NCBI GenBank assembly: GCA_903933115.1
Contig: CAIZIT010000069.1
Coordinates: 1 to 32,139 of the forward strand
DNA from: an uncultured Burkholderiales bacterium
GTDB taxonomy: Bacteria > Pseudomonadota > Gammaproteobacteria > Burkholderiales > Burkholderiaceae_C
Reading direction: 5' to 3'
Length of the DNA: 32,139 bases
Made by a program: the position numbers and the translations under genes. This document shows, piece by piece, positions 25,658 through 32,139 of the stretch. Within the stretch, counting starts at the first letter, position 1. The number at the start of each line of letters is the position of its first letter. Under the pieces are notes generated by a model. That model had not been told where the DNA came from. It did no database searches and worked only from the letters and a program-made list of their open reading frames with translations.

Positions 25658-26500
25658 TCAATCCACGTGCTCCAAGAGCATGATGCCTCCTGCCGTGTTG
25701 GAGATGGGGACGTGATAAGTCGATGCAATGGTTTTGACATGCCCCCCAAGAGCAGCTCTGGCTGCCAGCCACATGATGAGTTCAATGCCCTGGGTACCCA
25801 CCTCCTCAACGAGCTCGTGGTTGGTGAATTGTGTGGCCCAAGCGGGGTGGGTGATCATGCTCTGCATGAAGGTCTGATCAAATTTTTTATTGATGAATCC
25901 TGCTCTTTTTCCATCCAATTGGTGCGAGAGTCCACCTGTACCCAAGATCAAGAACTTCAAGTCCGAGTCCATGGATTGGATGATTTCACCCACGGCTTTG
26001 CCAAGTTGATAGCACCGACTTGCACTGGGCAGTGGGAATTGAACGGTGTTGATGCAAATGGGGATGGTGATGACGGGACAGCTGGCCTCATCGGGCCAAA
26101 GCAGCTTCAAGGGAAGGGTGAAAGCATGATCAACTTTCATTTTTTGGCAGGAGGTGATGTCGAACTCTCTTTGTACCAGGCCTTCGATGATTTTCCAAGA
26201 AAGACCTGCATCACCCTTGAAGGACGGCAGAGTGGGTATGCCCCAGCCCTCATCTTCATTGGTGTACTCGTTGGCCGCGCCTACTGAAAAAGTTGGCATG
26301 GTGTCCAAAAAGAAATTGAGGCCATGGTCGTTGTAGAAAACGACGACCACATCGGGTCGATGATCCTTCAGCCATGCATGTATCGGATCAAAGCCATTGA
26401 AAAAGGGTGCCCAGTATTCATTGTGATGCACGTTTTTGGCAATCGCGTTCCCAATCGAAGGAACGTGCGAAGTGGTGACCATGCCCATGATTTCAGCCAT
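25658..26500 (-). CDS. ligB: Extradiol dioxygenase beta (catalytic) subunit, protocatechuate 4,5-dioxygenase LigB type
   Basis: This 280-residue class III extradiol dioxygenase subunit holds the Fe(II) site. H12 (TTSHVP), H59 (YNDHG) and E240 (TQGIELIMW) are the expected iron ligands, and H193 (GGLSHQLDG) and H125 (KVDHAF) the acid-base residues. Length and motifs fit LigB/PmdB. With LigA it opens the ring of protocatechuate or a related catechol between C4 and C5. The ATG overlaps the ligA stop by 1 base (TAATG), so translation is coupled. The other meta-cleavage genes (ligC, ligI, ligJ, ligK) are not in the window. Confidence 0.95.
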   Translation of the reverse strand: MAEIMGMVTTSHVPSIGNAIAKNVHHNEYWAPFFNGFDPIHAWLKDHRPDVVVVFYNDHGLNFFLDTMPTFSVGAANEYTNEDEGWGIPTLPSFKGDAGLSWKIIEGLVQREFDITSCQKMKVDHAFTLPLKLLWPDEASCPVITIPICINTVQFPLPSASRCYQLGKAVGEIIQSMDSDLKFLILGTGGLSHQLDGKRAGFINKKFDQTFMQSMITHPAWATQFTNHELVEEVGTQGIELIMWLAARAALGGHVKTIASTYHVPISNTAGGIMLLEHVD

Positions 26501-26844
26501 TATGCTCTCCCTGCTTCTTGCAATTTATTACAAAATGCTTCGCGGCTCATGCCTGTTTGGAGTGCGCCCAGATCTTGGACATCCAGGCCCAATATGCCCG
26601 CAAATTTTGCCAAGTAGTAGACGTTTCCCCCTTCTTCAATCAAGCCCAGCACATTCCTTTGGGTGATGGCTCGTTTTTGTGCTGGGGTCAACCCAAAGCG
26701 ATCCATGTAAGCATCCTCATGGGCTTTGAAATCGAGTCGGTTGTCAAGGGCGTTGAATGAGAAACACATCTTGTTCAGTGCGTAACCCTTTTGGGCTTGT
26801 TCCCCGTCAAAGAGGGTGGTTCCAAAAATGTCATTGTTTTTCAT
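26500..26844 (-). CDS. ligA: Extradiol dioxygenase alpha subunit, LigA type
   Basis: The 114-residue small subunit is all-helical, with the LigA core: MCFSFNALDNRLDFKAHEDAYM, FGLTPAQKRAITQRN, LGLIEEGGNVYYLAKFAGILG and GMSREAF. It covers the active site of LigB in the alpha2-beta2 enzyme. ATG 26844 is the likely start (TTG 26850 is in frame), but no good ribosome site precedes it. The promoter region is shared with the divergent hemerythrin-like gene and contains a perfect FNR-type box 70 bp upstream. Confidence 0.94.
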   Translation of the reverse strand: MKNNDIFGTTLFDGEQAQKGYALNKMCFSFNALDNRLDFKAHEDAYMDRFGLTPAQKRAITQRNVLGLIEEGGNVYYLAKFAGILGLDVQDLGALQTGMSREAFCNKLQEAGRA

Positions 26845-26905
26845 GATCAAGAACTTGAATGGGAGTCCAACATGAGGCCATCTTAAGACTTTGACTTTTT
26901 ATCGG

Positions 26906-26923
26906 CCTTGATCTAAATCAAGG
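26906..26923. promoter_or_regulatory. Perfect FNR/ANR-type box between ligA and hemerythrin-like genes
   Basis: CCTTGATCTAAATCAAGG contains the exact consensus TTGAT-N4-ATCAA and is a 7-bp-arm palindrome. Its centre is about 70 bp from the ligA start and about 72 bp from the hemerythrin start, so it could act on either divergent promoter. Confidence 0.88.
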
Positions 26924-26986
26924 AAGTTTTTAAGCCGACAGCGCAAAATTCAAGACATCGGTATTCATAAGGATGGAGGAGACAAG

Positions 26987-27568
26987 ATGAACCACAAGTC
27001 AATTCAAATCATCAACCAAGAGCATGCAACCCTATCAGCCATGCTGTACTCCATTGAGATGATGGAAAAAAGAGGCCCAAGGGGTAACCGAGCCCAGTTT
27101 TTTGAGGTGCTGAGAGCCATGCTTTTCTACATCGATGAGTTTCCTGAAAAGCAGCACCATCCCAAAGAAAACTTGTATTTGTTCCCACCTGTTTTAAAAA
27201 AAGCACCTGAGCTTCAAGAAACACTTGATCAACTGGAGTTGGACCACGAAGTGGGGGAGCGCCGCATACGGGAGTTGCAGCACCTTTTGATGCGTTGGGA
27301 AATATTAGGCGATGATCACCAAGCTGAATTCAGAGATGCTGCGAAGAAATACATTGATTTTTACTTGCACCATTTGCACCTTGAGAACACTTTGATCATT
27401 CCCAAAGCGTTGAAGGTGCTCAATGAGGAGGAGTGGGCGGTCATGGATCAAGCCTTTGAGAGCAATAGCGATCCGTGGTTGGGGAACACGGTTGAGGGGG
27501 TTTACCAAAACCTGTTCAGCAAAATCACCAACCATGCACCTGCGCCCATTGGTCTTGGGGACAATTGA
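26987..27568 (+). CDS. Hemerythrin-like (HHE) domain protein
   Basis: The 193-residue four-helix protein starts behind a GGAGGAGA ribosome site. Expected diiron ligands are seen: H13 in NQEHATLS, the HHPKENLYLFP motif, LDHEVGERRI, and HHLHLENTLIIPKA. Such proteins bind O2, NO or iron and are often induced when oxygen falls. The perfect FNR-type box 64 bp upstream supports microaerobic or nitrosative control. It has no signal peptide and is probably cytoplasmic. It could buffer or sense O2 around the O2-dependent dioxygenase encoded on the other side of the box (inference). Confidence 0.93.
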   Translation: MNHKSIQIINQEHATLSAMLYSIEMMEKRGPRGNRAQFFEVLRAMLFYIDEFPEKQHHPKENLYLFPPVLKKAPELQETLDQLELDHEVGERRIRELQHLLMRWEILGDDHQAEFRDAAKKYIDFYLHHLHLENTLIIPKALKVLNEEEWAVMDQAFESNSDPWLGNTVEGVYQNLFSKITNHAPAPIGLGDN

Positions 27569-27570
27569 GC

Positions 27571-27610
27571 GAAATCAATCGAAATCAATAGAAATCAACC
27601 TGAATCAATC
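27571..27610 (+). repeat. 10-bp tandem repeat (GAAATCAATC-like, 4 units)
   Basis: GAAATCAATC, GAAATCAATA, GAAATCAACC and TGAATCAATC follow one another without gaps, starting 3 bp after the hemerythrin stop codon, in the gap between convergent genes. Confidence 0.85.
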
Positions 27611-27756
27611 GTTGGGTTCAGTTGTGCCGTCTCGCCAACCCGCTCCCTTTAGAGTCCTCAGCGTGGCAGCCCTCTGCTCATGCCGATGAACAGCTCTCAG
27701 GGTTGAGCGAGGTCCAAGAGCGTGAGAAGGGATGGTGGCGTGAGCGTTGAGGGAGT

Positions 27757-28695
27757 TCAAAAGCCCACGTTGGAGCGTCCCTTCAGTTGAAGAATTTCTC
27801 TCGCCTCGTCTGGGGTTGCCACTTCCAAGGACAGTGCCTCGATGATGCTTCTCACCCTTTGGACTTGATCGGCATTGGTTTGGGCCAACTGTCCAGGACC
27901 ATTCCAAATCGAGTCCTCAAGTCCCACTCTGACATTGCCCCCCATCACGGCACTCATGGCGGCAATGGGCATTTGGTTCTTGCCTGCACCAAGCACGGAC
28001 CAGACATAATCGTTGCCAAAGAGGCGGTCTGCTGTGCGTTTCATTTGGAGCACATCCTCTGGGTGGGGGCCGATGCCGCCCAAGATACCAAACACCGATT
28101 GAATGAAGAGTGGGGGTTCGACGATTTGGCGCTCTAAGAAATGTGCAGCGGTGTAGAGGTGTCCAATGTCATAGCATTCGATTTCAAAGCGGGTTTGGTT
28201 GGCCCGGCAGCTCTCCAAGATGTATTGAATGTCTTTGAAGGTGTTTTTGAAAATTCGACCATCGGACTCTTCCAAATAGGGCTTTTCCCAATCGTGCTTC
28301 CAATTTTTGAAGCGCCCCACCATCGGATACAAGCCAAAATTCATGGAGCCCATGTTGAGCGAGGCCACCTCGGGCCGCAGTTGAAGGGCAGGTTGCAAGC
28401 GCTCCTCAATGCTCATGGTGGAAGCACCTCCCGTCGTGAAATTCAAGACCACATCGCTCTTCGCACTGATTTGAGTGGCGAATTGCTTGAAGTAGGCAGG
28501 GTCTTGAACGGGTCTGCCGTCATGAGGGTCGCGCGCGTGAAGGTGCACAATGGCCGCCCCCGCATTCGCTGCTCCAATGGCTTGCTCGGCGATCTGATCA
28601 GGCGTGATCGGCAAGTGGGGCGACATGGTGGGCGTATGGATGGAGCCCGTGATGGCGCAAGTGATGATGACTTTTTTCTTGGGGCGTGAGCTCAT
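27757..28695 (-). CDS. BKACE-family enzyme (3-keto-5-aminohexanoate cleavage type, DUF849)
   Basis: The 312-residue TIM-barrel enzyme has the zinc motif HLHARDPHDGRP (H51, H53) and ITGSIHTPTMSPHLPITPDQIA at the N-terminus. FTTGG is the anion-binding loop, and the C-terminal GGNVRVGLEDSIW carries Arg and Glu-Asp of the active site. BKACE enzymes condense a beta-keto acid with acetyl-CoA and split it into acetoacetate plus a CoA thioester. The Glu of the Kce ITGAE motif is replaced here (ITGSIH), as in a common subgroup of unknown substrate. ATG 28695 has no strong ribosome site and is preceded by a long CTTT-type repeat. The upstream gene encodes a Tat-exported hydrolase, in the same direction. 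Confidence 0.93.
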   Translation of the reverse strand: MSSRPKKKVIITCAITGSIHTPTMSPHLPITPDQIAEQAIGAANAGAAIVHLHARDPHDGRPVQDPAYFKQFATQISAKSDVVLNFTTGGASTMSIEERLQPALQLRPEVASLNMGSMNFGLYPMVGRFKNWKHDWEKPYLEESDGRIFKNTFKDIQYILESCRANQTRFEIECYDIGHLYTAAHFLERQIVEPPLFIQSVFGILGGIGPHPEDVLQMKRTADRLFGNDYVWSVLGAGKNQMPIAAMSAVMGGNVRVGLEDSIWNGPGQLAQTNADQVQRVRSIIEALSLEVATPDEAREILQLKGRSNVGF

Positions 28696-28732
28696 GGTGC
28701 TAAGGTTCTATGGTTTTTGACGGAGAAAAAAA

Positions 28733-28813
<81 letters not shown>

Positions 28814-28882
28814 GGCCTGTCCCAGTCCCTCGACGTCTGAGAGGGCGAGGCTTGAGACCCAGGTCCAAGGGGTTGGAGTGCG

Positions 28883-30217
28883 TCAATAAGTCGTTTTGTT
28901 GATTTGACCGCTTGAGGTGACAAACCATCGCTCACTGGGGAAGGTTTTGCCTTGGAATTGTGACAAGATCCACTCTGCCACTAAGGTGCCTGGGTTGGGG
29001 CCAAGGTAGGCGGCGGGGACGTTGCCCACCGAGTGGCGAGAGTCTTGATAGACCACCAGTCTCTTGGGGCCTCGCAGGGTCTTCATGAGCCGCTCGGTGT
29101 TCTCTAGGGGTGAGAGTTCGTCCGCCTCACCGGCCAAGCACAAGTAGGGCTGCTTGATGTTGACGGTGTGGCCCTCCCAGGTCATGGTTTTTCTGAAGGT
29201 GTCGAATTTCGCCTCATCGGTGAAGCCAGACATGTACATGAAGCGCATCTTGAAGGTGGGCGAGGCTTCTTCAAAAATGGTGTGAAAACCGGGTTCATGA
29301 CAAACCGAGGTGACAGCGACAGCACCGATCCTGGGCTCATGTGCGGCCGCAATGGTCGAGAAGAAGGAGCCAAAACTGCCCCCAGCAATCGCAATTTTCT
29401 TGCTGTCAATTTCTGCGCGTTGGCTGAGCCAGTCAACGCATGCTGTGCCTGTTGCCATCCACGCTTGCATGGAGAAATGAATGCCCAAAACCGCCGATTC
29501 GTATTGCCCCGGACCATCCAAATTGAGCACCGCCATGCCCCGGGTCAAGTACTTGTCGCCGTAGAGGAAGGTGCCAATTTCTTTGAAACTGTCCATGCCG
29601 GGGATGTTGATCACCACTGGGATTTTGCCTCCCTTGTAATCGGCCGGCAGGTGCAGCCAAGCGGGAAGGGATTTGCCGCCTAGAGAAGCGGGCAAAGGGA
29701 TCCAGACCTCTTCGACCTTGTGGTCTGCAAGACGGGCATATTCTTGATAGCACTCGCGCTTGCGTTGGTTGTAGAACTTGTTTTGTTCGTTGTTTTCATC
29801 GATGGGCCACTGGGCTGCTCCCCAGTGGACCGATGCAATGAAGAAATTGTCCCGAGCATTGACAACTTCGCCGCCCGCCTGGGCCGCCTTGGCTTGCATC
29901 TCCCGTCGCCTGGCCTGAGCCTCAAAGGCGGGAGCCGCATCGGCGTATTTTTGAATTCTCTGGCGCACCATCATGAAGTCTCCGGCAGCGGCGGGTCCAC
30001 AAGGTGCAGAGAGGTACAGGGAGCGAGGTTGATCCCAGTCCATCCCCACTGCGCGAATGGTGTTGTCCAGGGTCCAGCGTTGCTCGGTCCATCTCTTGGT
30101 CAAAGGTCCCGCGTGCGAAGAGTCTGCATGGGCAGCGCTCTGAGCCAGACCGGCACCGGCAACAAGTGCTGTGGCGCTGTGTAAAAAGCTTCGACGTTGA
30201 TGGAGACTTGGTGACAT
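28883..30217 (-). CDS. Tat-exported alpha/beta hydrolase (2,6-dihydroxypseudooxynicotine hydrolase / FrsA-like)
   Basis: The 444-residue protein starts at 30217 behind AAAGGA; an upstream ATG at 30265 would place the Tat motif too far inside. The signal is SLHQRRSFLHSATALVAGAG (R8-R9), cleaved near AAHA. A helical N-terminal cap of about 150 residues is followed by an alpha/beta hydrolase core with nucleophile S281 in AGGSFGSF, an acid in GEADELSP and His in DSRHSVGN. The large N-terminal cap resembles C-C bond hydrolases such as 2,6-dihydroxypseudooxynicotine hydrolase (family knowledge). It could cleave esters or C-C bonds in the periplasm. Divergent Bug receptor 3 lies 131 bp away. Confidence 0.92.
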   Translation of the reverse strand: MSPSLHQRRSFLHSATALVAGAGLAQSAAHADSSHAGPLTKRWTEQRWTLDNTIRAVGMDWDQPRSLYLSAPCGPAAAGDFMMVRQRIQKYADAAPAFEAQARRREMQAKAAQAGGEVVNARDNFFIASVHWGAAQWPIDENNEQNKFYNQRKRECYQEYARLADHKVEEVWIPLPASLGGKSLPAWLHLPADYKGGKIPVVINIPGMDSFKEIGTFLYGDKYLTRGMAVLNLDGPGQYESAVLGIHFSMQAWMATGTACVDWLSQRAEIDSKKIAIAGGSFGSFFSTIAAAHEPRIGAVAVTSVCHEPGFHTIFEEASPTFKMRFMYMSGFTDEAKFDTFRKTMTWEGHTVNIKQPYLCLAGEADELSPLENTERLMKTLRGPKRLVVYQDSRHSVGNVPAAYLGPNPGTLVAEWILSQFQGKTFPSERWFVTSSGQINKTTY

Positions 30218-30348
30218 CTTGGGTTTCCTTTTAGGGGCATGGTTGGAGACGACGGGAAGAGGCAAAAGATCAATGTAATGTGAAATTCATTTGCGACATA
30301 ATGGGGTTTCCCTGAGTTTTCACCCCCTTTTTGAATTGGAATCCTGCC

Positions 30349-31329
30349 ATGAAGTCCAGCGCGTTGAAGTTTTTCTTGGGTTTGAGTGTGGGCCTCTTGG
30401 GCGCATGCTGCTCAAGCGCCACTTTTGCTCAAACTTGGCCCAACAAACCCATTGCTTTGGTGGTGACTTATCCTCCTGGCGGCACGGCCGATCTCATGGC
30501 GAGAGCGCTCTCGACACCTATGTCCCAGATCTTGGGCACGCCCGTGGTGGTGGAAAATAAGCCGGGTGCCTCAGGCCAGATCGCTGCGTCTTGGGTCGCC
30601 AAATCTGCACCCGACGGTTACACCATCATGCTTGACGCATCCTCCTTTGCGGTCAATCCCTCACTCTACCCCCATTTGCCATATCAGCCAGAGCGTGACT
30701 TTAAAACGTTGGGGATTTTGGCCCTGTACCCCAATGTCTTGTTGGTCCATCCAAACTTTCCGGTTCGCAGCGTCAAAGAGTTGGTGAGCTTGGCCAAAGC
30801 CAAGCCCAACACCATCTCCTTTGCCTCTTCGGGCAATGGTTCAGCTCAGCATTTAGCTGGGGTCTTGTTCACCCACAAAGCAAATATAGACATGCAGCAC
30901 GTGCCCTACAAGGGAGCAGGTCTTGCGTTGAACGATGTCATGGGCGGTCAAGTCCCTGTTTTTTTTGGCAGTGTGGGCTCAACGATGCAATACATCGAGT
31001 CGAAGAAGTTGTTGGCTCTGGCCGTCACCAGCAGCAAACGAGTGCCCAGTTTGCCCGATGTGCCCACCATGGTGGAGGGGGGCATTGCCAGCTATGAAAT
31101 CTACGAGTGGAACGCCTTGTTCGCTCCCAGCGCCACACCCAAGGACATCTTGCAAAAGTTAAGCGCTGCCATTGTCAAGGTGACCCAGCGAGAGGATTTT
31201 AAGGACCGAGTGAGCAAGTTGGGTGGGGAGATTTTTCAAGGGGACTCAGAGGTGGCTGAGCGCTTCATCAAAGCGCAAATGGTTCAATGGGCTTCACTCG
31301 CCAAGGAGAAGATTCTCCAAGTCGATTGA
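30349..31329 (+). CDS. Bug-family (TctC) periplasmic solute receptor 3
   Basis: The 326-residue receptor has signal peptide FFLGLSVGLLGACCSSATFAQ, then TWPNKPIALVVTYPPGGTADLMAR, VVVENKPGASGQIAASWVAKSAPDGYTIML and MQHVPYKGAGLALNDVMGGQVPVFF. The start is ATG 30349; a TTG at 30331 is in frame but less likely. It is divergent from the Tat-exported hydrolase. This pairing of a Bug receptor with a Tat-exported enzyme is also seen at 16-23 kb. No membrane subunits are encoded nearby. Confidence 0.94.
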   Translation: MKSSALKFFLGLSVGLLGACCSSATFAQTWPNKPIALVVTYPPGGTADLMARALSTPMSQILGTPVVVENKPGASGQIAASWVAKSAPDGYTIMLDASSFAVNPSLYPHLPYQPERDFKTLGILALYPNVLLVHPNFPVRSVKELVSLAKAKPNTISFASSGNGSAQHLAGVLFTHKANIDMQHVPYKGAGLALNDVMGGQVPVFFGSVGSTMQYIESKKLLALAVTSSKRVPSLPDVPTMVEGGIASYEIYEWNALFAPSATPKDILQKLSAAIVKVTQREDFKDRVSKLGGEIFQGDSEVAERFIKAQMVQWASLAKEKILQVD

Positions 31330-31380
31330 TGAGCATCCAAGCGCTCTCGATGGGCCTGAAAACATAGGGCATTGGGTCCG

Positions 31381-31452
31381 GTCTTAAAACAGGTCTTAAA
31401 ACAGGTCTTCAAGGAGTGCTTCAAAGAGGACTTCAAGCCGGTGTTAAAGTAG
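31381..31452 (+). repeat. 12-bp tandem repeat (GTCTTAAAACAG-like, 6 units)
   Basis: Six contiguous 12-bp units: two identical GTCTTAAAACAG, then GTCTTCAAGGAG, TGCTTCAAAGAG, GACTTCAAGCCG and GTGTTAAAGTAG. The array fills about half of the gap between Bug receptor 3 and the 2OG dioxygenase gene, ending 32 bp before the latter's start. Confidence 0.88.
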
Positions 31453-31484
31453 ACCTCTTGATTTCCGTCAAAAGCGACTCTCTT

Positions 31485-32139
31485 ATGCATCTTCACCCCC
31501 AAATCGACTCTCTCCAAGGGGTCTCCAATGCCCTATCTGAGCGAGGCTTTTGTCTGGTGAGCGCTCCATTGCTCGCACGAATGGCTCAATTGGATTTGCA
31601 AGATTTGATGGCGCTTGGAACTTATTGGAATGCTTTGCAGCCGGATCACTTCCTAAAAGACCAAGGCCGCTACAGGCTGCGCCGCCATGACAGTTTGATC
31701 GTGAGTGGAGGGCAAGCCCAGAAGGTCCCCCACCGAGCACATTGGCAGTCTTTGGATTACAACGCCCTCCACGGCGGCATAGAGCGCCTGTTTGAGCCCA
31801 TCGATGAGGGCTTGAGTGGCTCACCCGTTTGGCAGCAATTGATCCAAGGCGTCGCCTCCAGCTGTGATGTGGGTCAAACGCCCAGAAAGTGGTACACGGA
31901 AGCTCACCAATTTCGCATCAACACGGTGGACGGTATTGGCAGACCCACGCCCGAGGGTGCTCACCGGGATGGGGTGGATTATGTGGCCGTGATTTTGGTG
32001 GCCCGAGAAAACATCAAAGGGGGAGAGACTCGGATTTTCGAGCTCTCTGGCAATGAGGGTTTACGGTTCACGCTCGAGGAGCCTTGGTCCATGCTCTTAC
32101 TCGATGACCACCGCATCGTTCATGAGACCACCCCCATTC
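31485..32139 (+). CDS. 2OG-Fe(II) dioxygenase family protein (partial, cut by right edge)
   Basis: At least 218 residues are visible and the frame is open to the window end. H160-x-D162 (GAHRDGVDYV) and H213 (DDHRIVHETTP) form the iron triad. GGETRIFEL and PWSMLLLDDHRIVH are typical of the 2OG-Fe dioxygenase group that includes bacterial free-amino-acid hydroxylases such as isoleucine 4-hydroxylase. It probably hydroxylates a free amino acid or a small metabolite using 2-oxoglutarate and O2. Family length suggests only a short C-terminal piece is missing. There is no clear ribosome site before ATG 31485. Confidence 0.85.
   Translation, partial: MHLHPQIDSLQGVSNALSERGFCLVSAPLLARMAQLDLQDLMALGTYWNALQPDHFLKDQGRYRLRRHDSLIVSGGQAQKVPHRAHWQSLDYNALHGGIERLFEPIDEGLSGSPVWQQLIQGVASSCDVGQTPRKWYTEAHQFRINTVDGIGRPTPEGAHRDGVDYVAVILVARENIKGGETRIFELSGNEGLRFTLEEPWSMLLLDDHRIVHETTPI

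Noticed and set aside
25502-26287. Plus-strand frame of 261 codons antisense to ligB
   Set aside because: It overlaps the well-supported ligB frame and shows no family motif.

Overview
The window looks like a chromosomal stretch of a betaproteobacterium, most likely a member of the Burkholderiales. The reasons are three separate Bug-family (TctC-type) solute receptors, a two-subunit LigAB-type extradiol dioxygenase, a BKACE-family enzyme, many Tat-exported enzymes, and moderate GC content judged by eye. I see no tRNA or rRNA gene, CRISPR array, insertion sequence, integrase or phage gene.

Layout. (1) 1-6.4 kb is a signalling and structural region. A very long minus-strand gene runs off the left edge; it has two TerB-like domains followed by 18 in-register copies of a 12-residue repeat. 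It is divergent from a 7TM-sensor histidine kinase, its response regulator and a small unknown protein. (2) 6.4-12.2 kb holds a two-subunit molybdenum hydroxylase (form II CoxL-like) with no FAD subunit, a small membrane protein, a class V aminotransferase and a cupin. (3) 12.3-15.9 kb holds a ROK sugar kinase divergent from a LigW-like decarboxylase, then an unknown coiled-coil protein and a lytic transglycosylase. (4) 16-23.2 kb is a divergent cluster. On the minus strand are a Bug receptor, a SnoaL/NTF2-like protein and a Tat-exported amidohydrolase. On the plus strand are a Tat-exported thiamine-diphosphate enzyme, a small exported cytochrome c and a second Bug receptor. (5) 23.2-27.6 kb holds a GST, hemN, ligB-ligA and a hemerythrin-like protein. 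A perfect FNR/ANR-type box lies between ligA and the hemerythrin gene, and a near-perfect one lies upstream of hemN. (6) 27.7-32.1 kb holds a BKACE enzyme, a Tat-exported alpha/beta hydrolase, a third Bug receptor and a 2OG-Fe(II) dioxygenase cut by the right edge.

How the genes may work together. The theme is uptake and breakdown of carboxylated or aromatic compounds: Bug receptors, a LigW-like decarboxylase, LigAB ring cleavage, a BKACE enzyme and a molybdenum hydroxylase. The most unusual aspect is that several enzymes carry twin-arginine signals. A thiamine-diphosphate enzyme predicted to be periplasmic is followed directly by an exported cytochrome c, which suggests oxidative decarboxylation in the periplasm coupled to the respiratory chain (inference). 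The O2-dependent and low-O2 functions (ligAB, hemN, hemerythrin) appear to share an FNR-type control region.

A second recurrent trait is that many intergenic gaps carry their own short tandem repeat, with a different unit sequence and length (4, 8, 10, 12 or 13 bp) in each gap.
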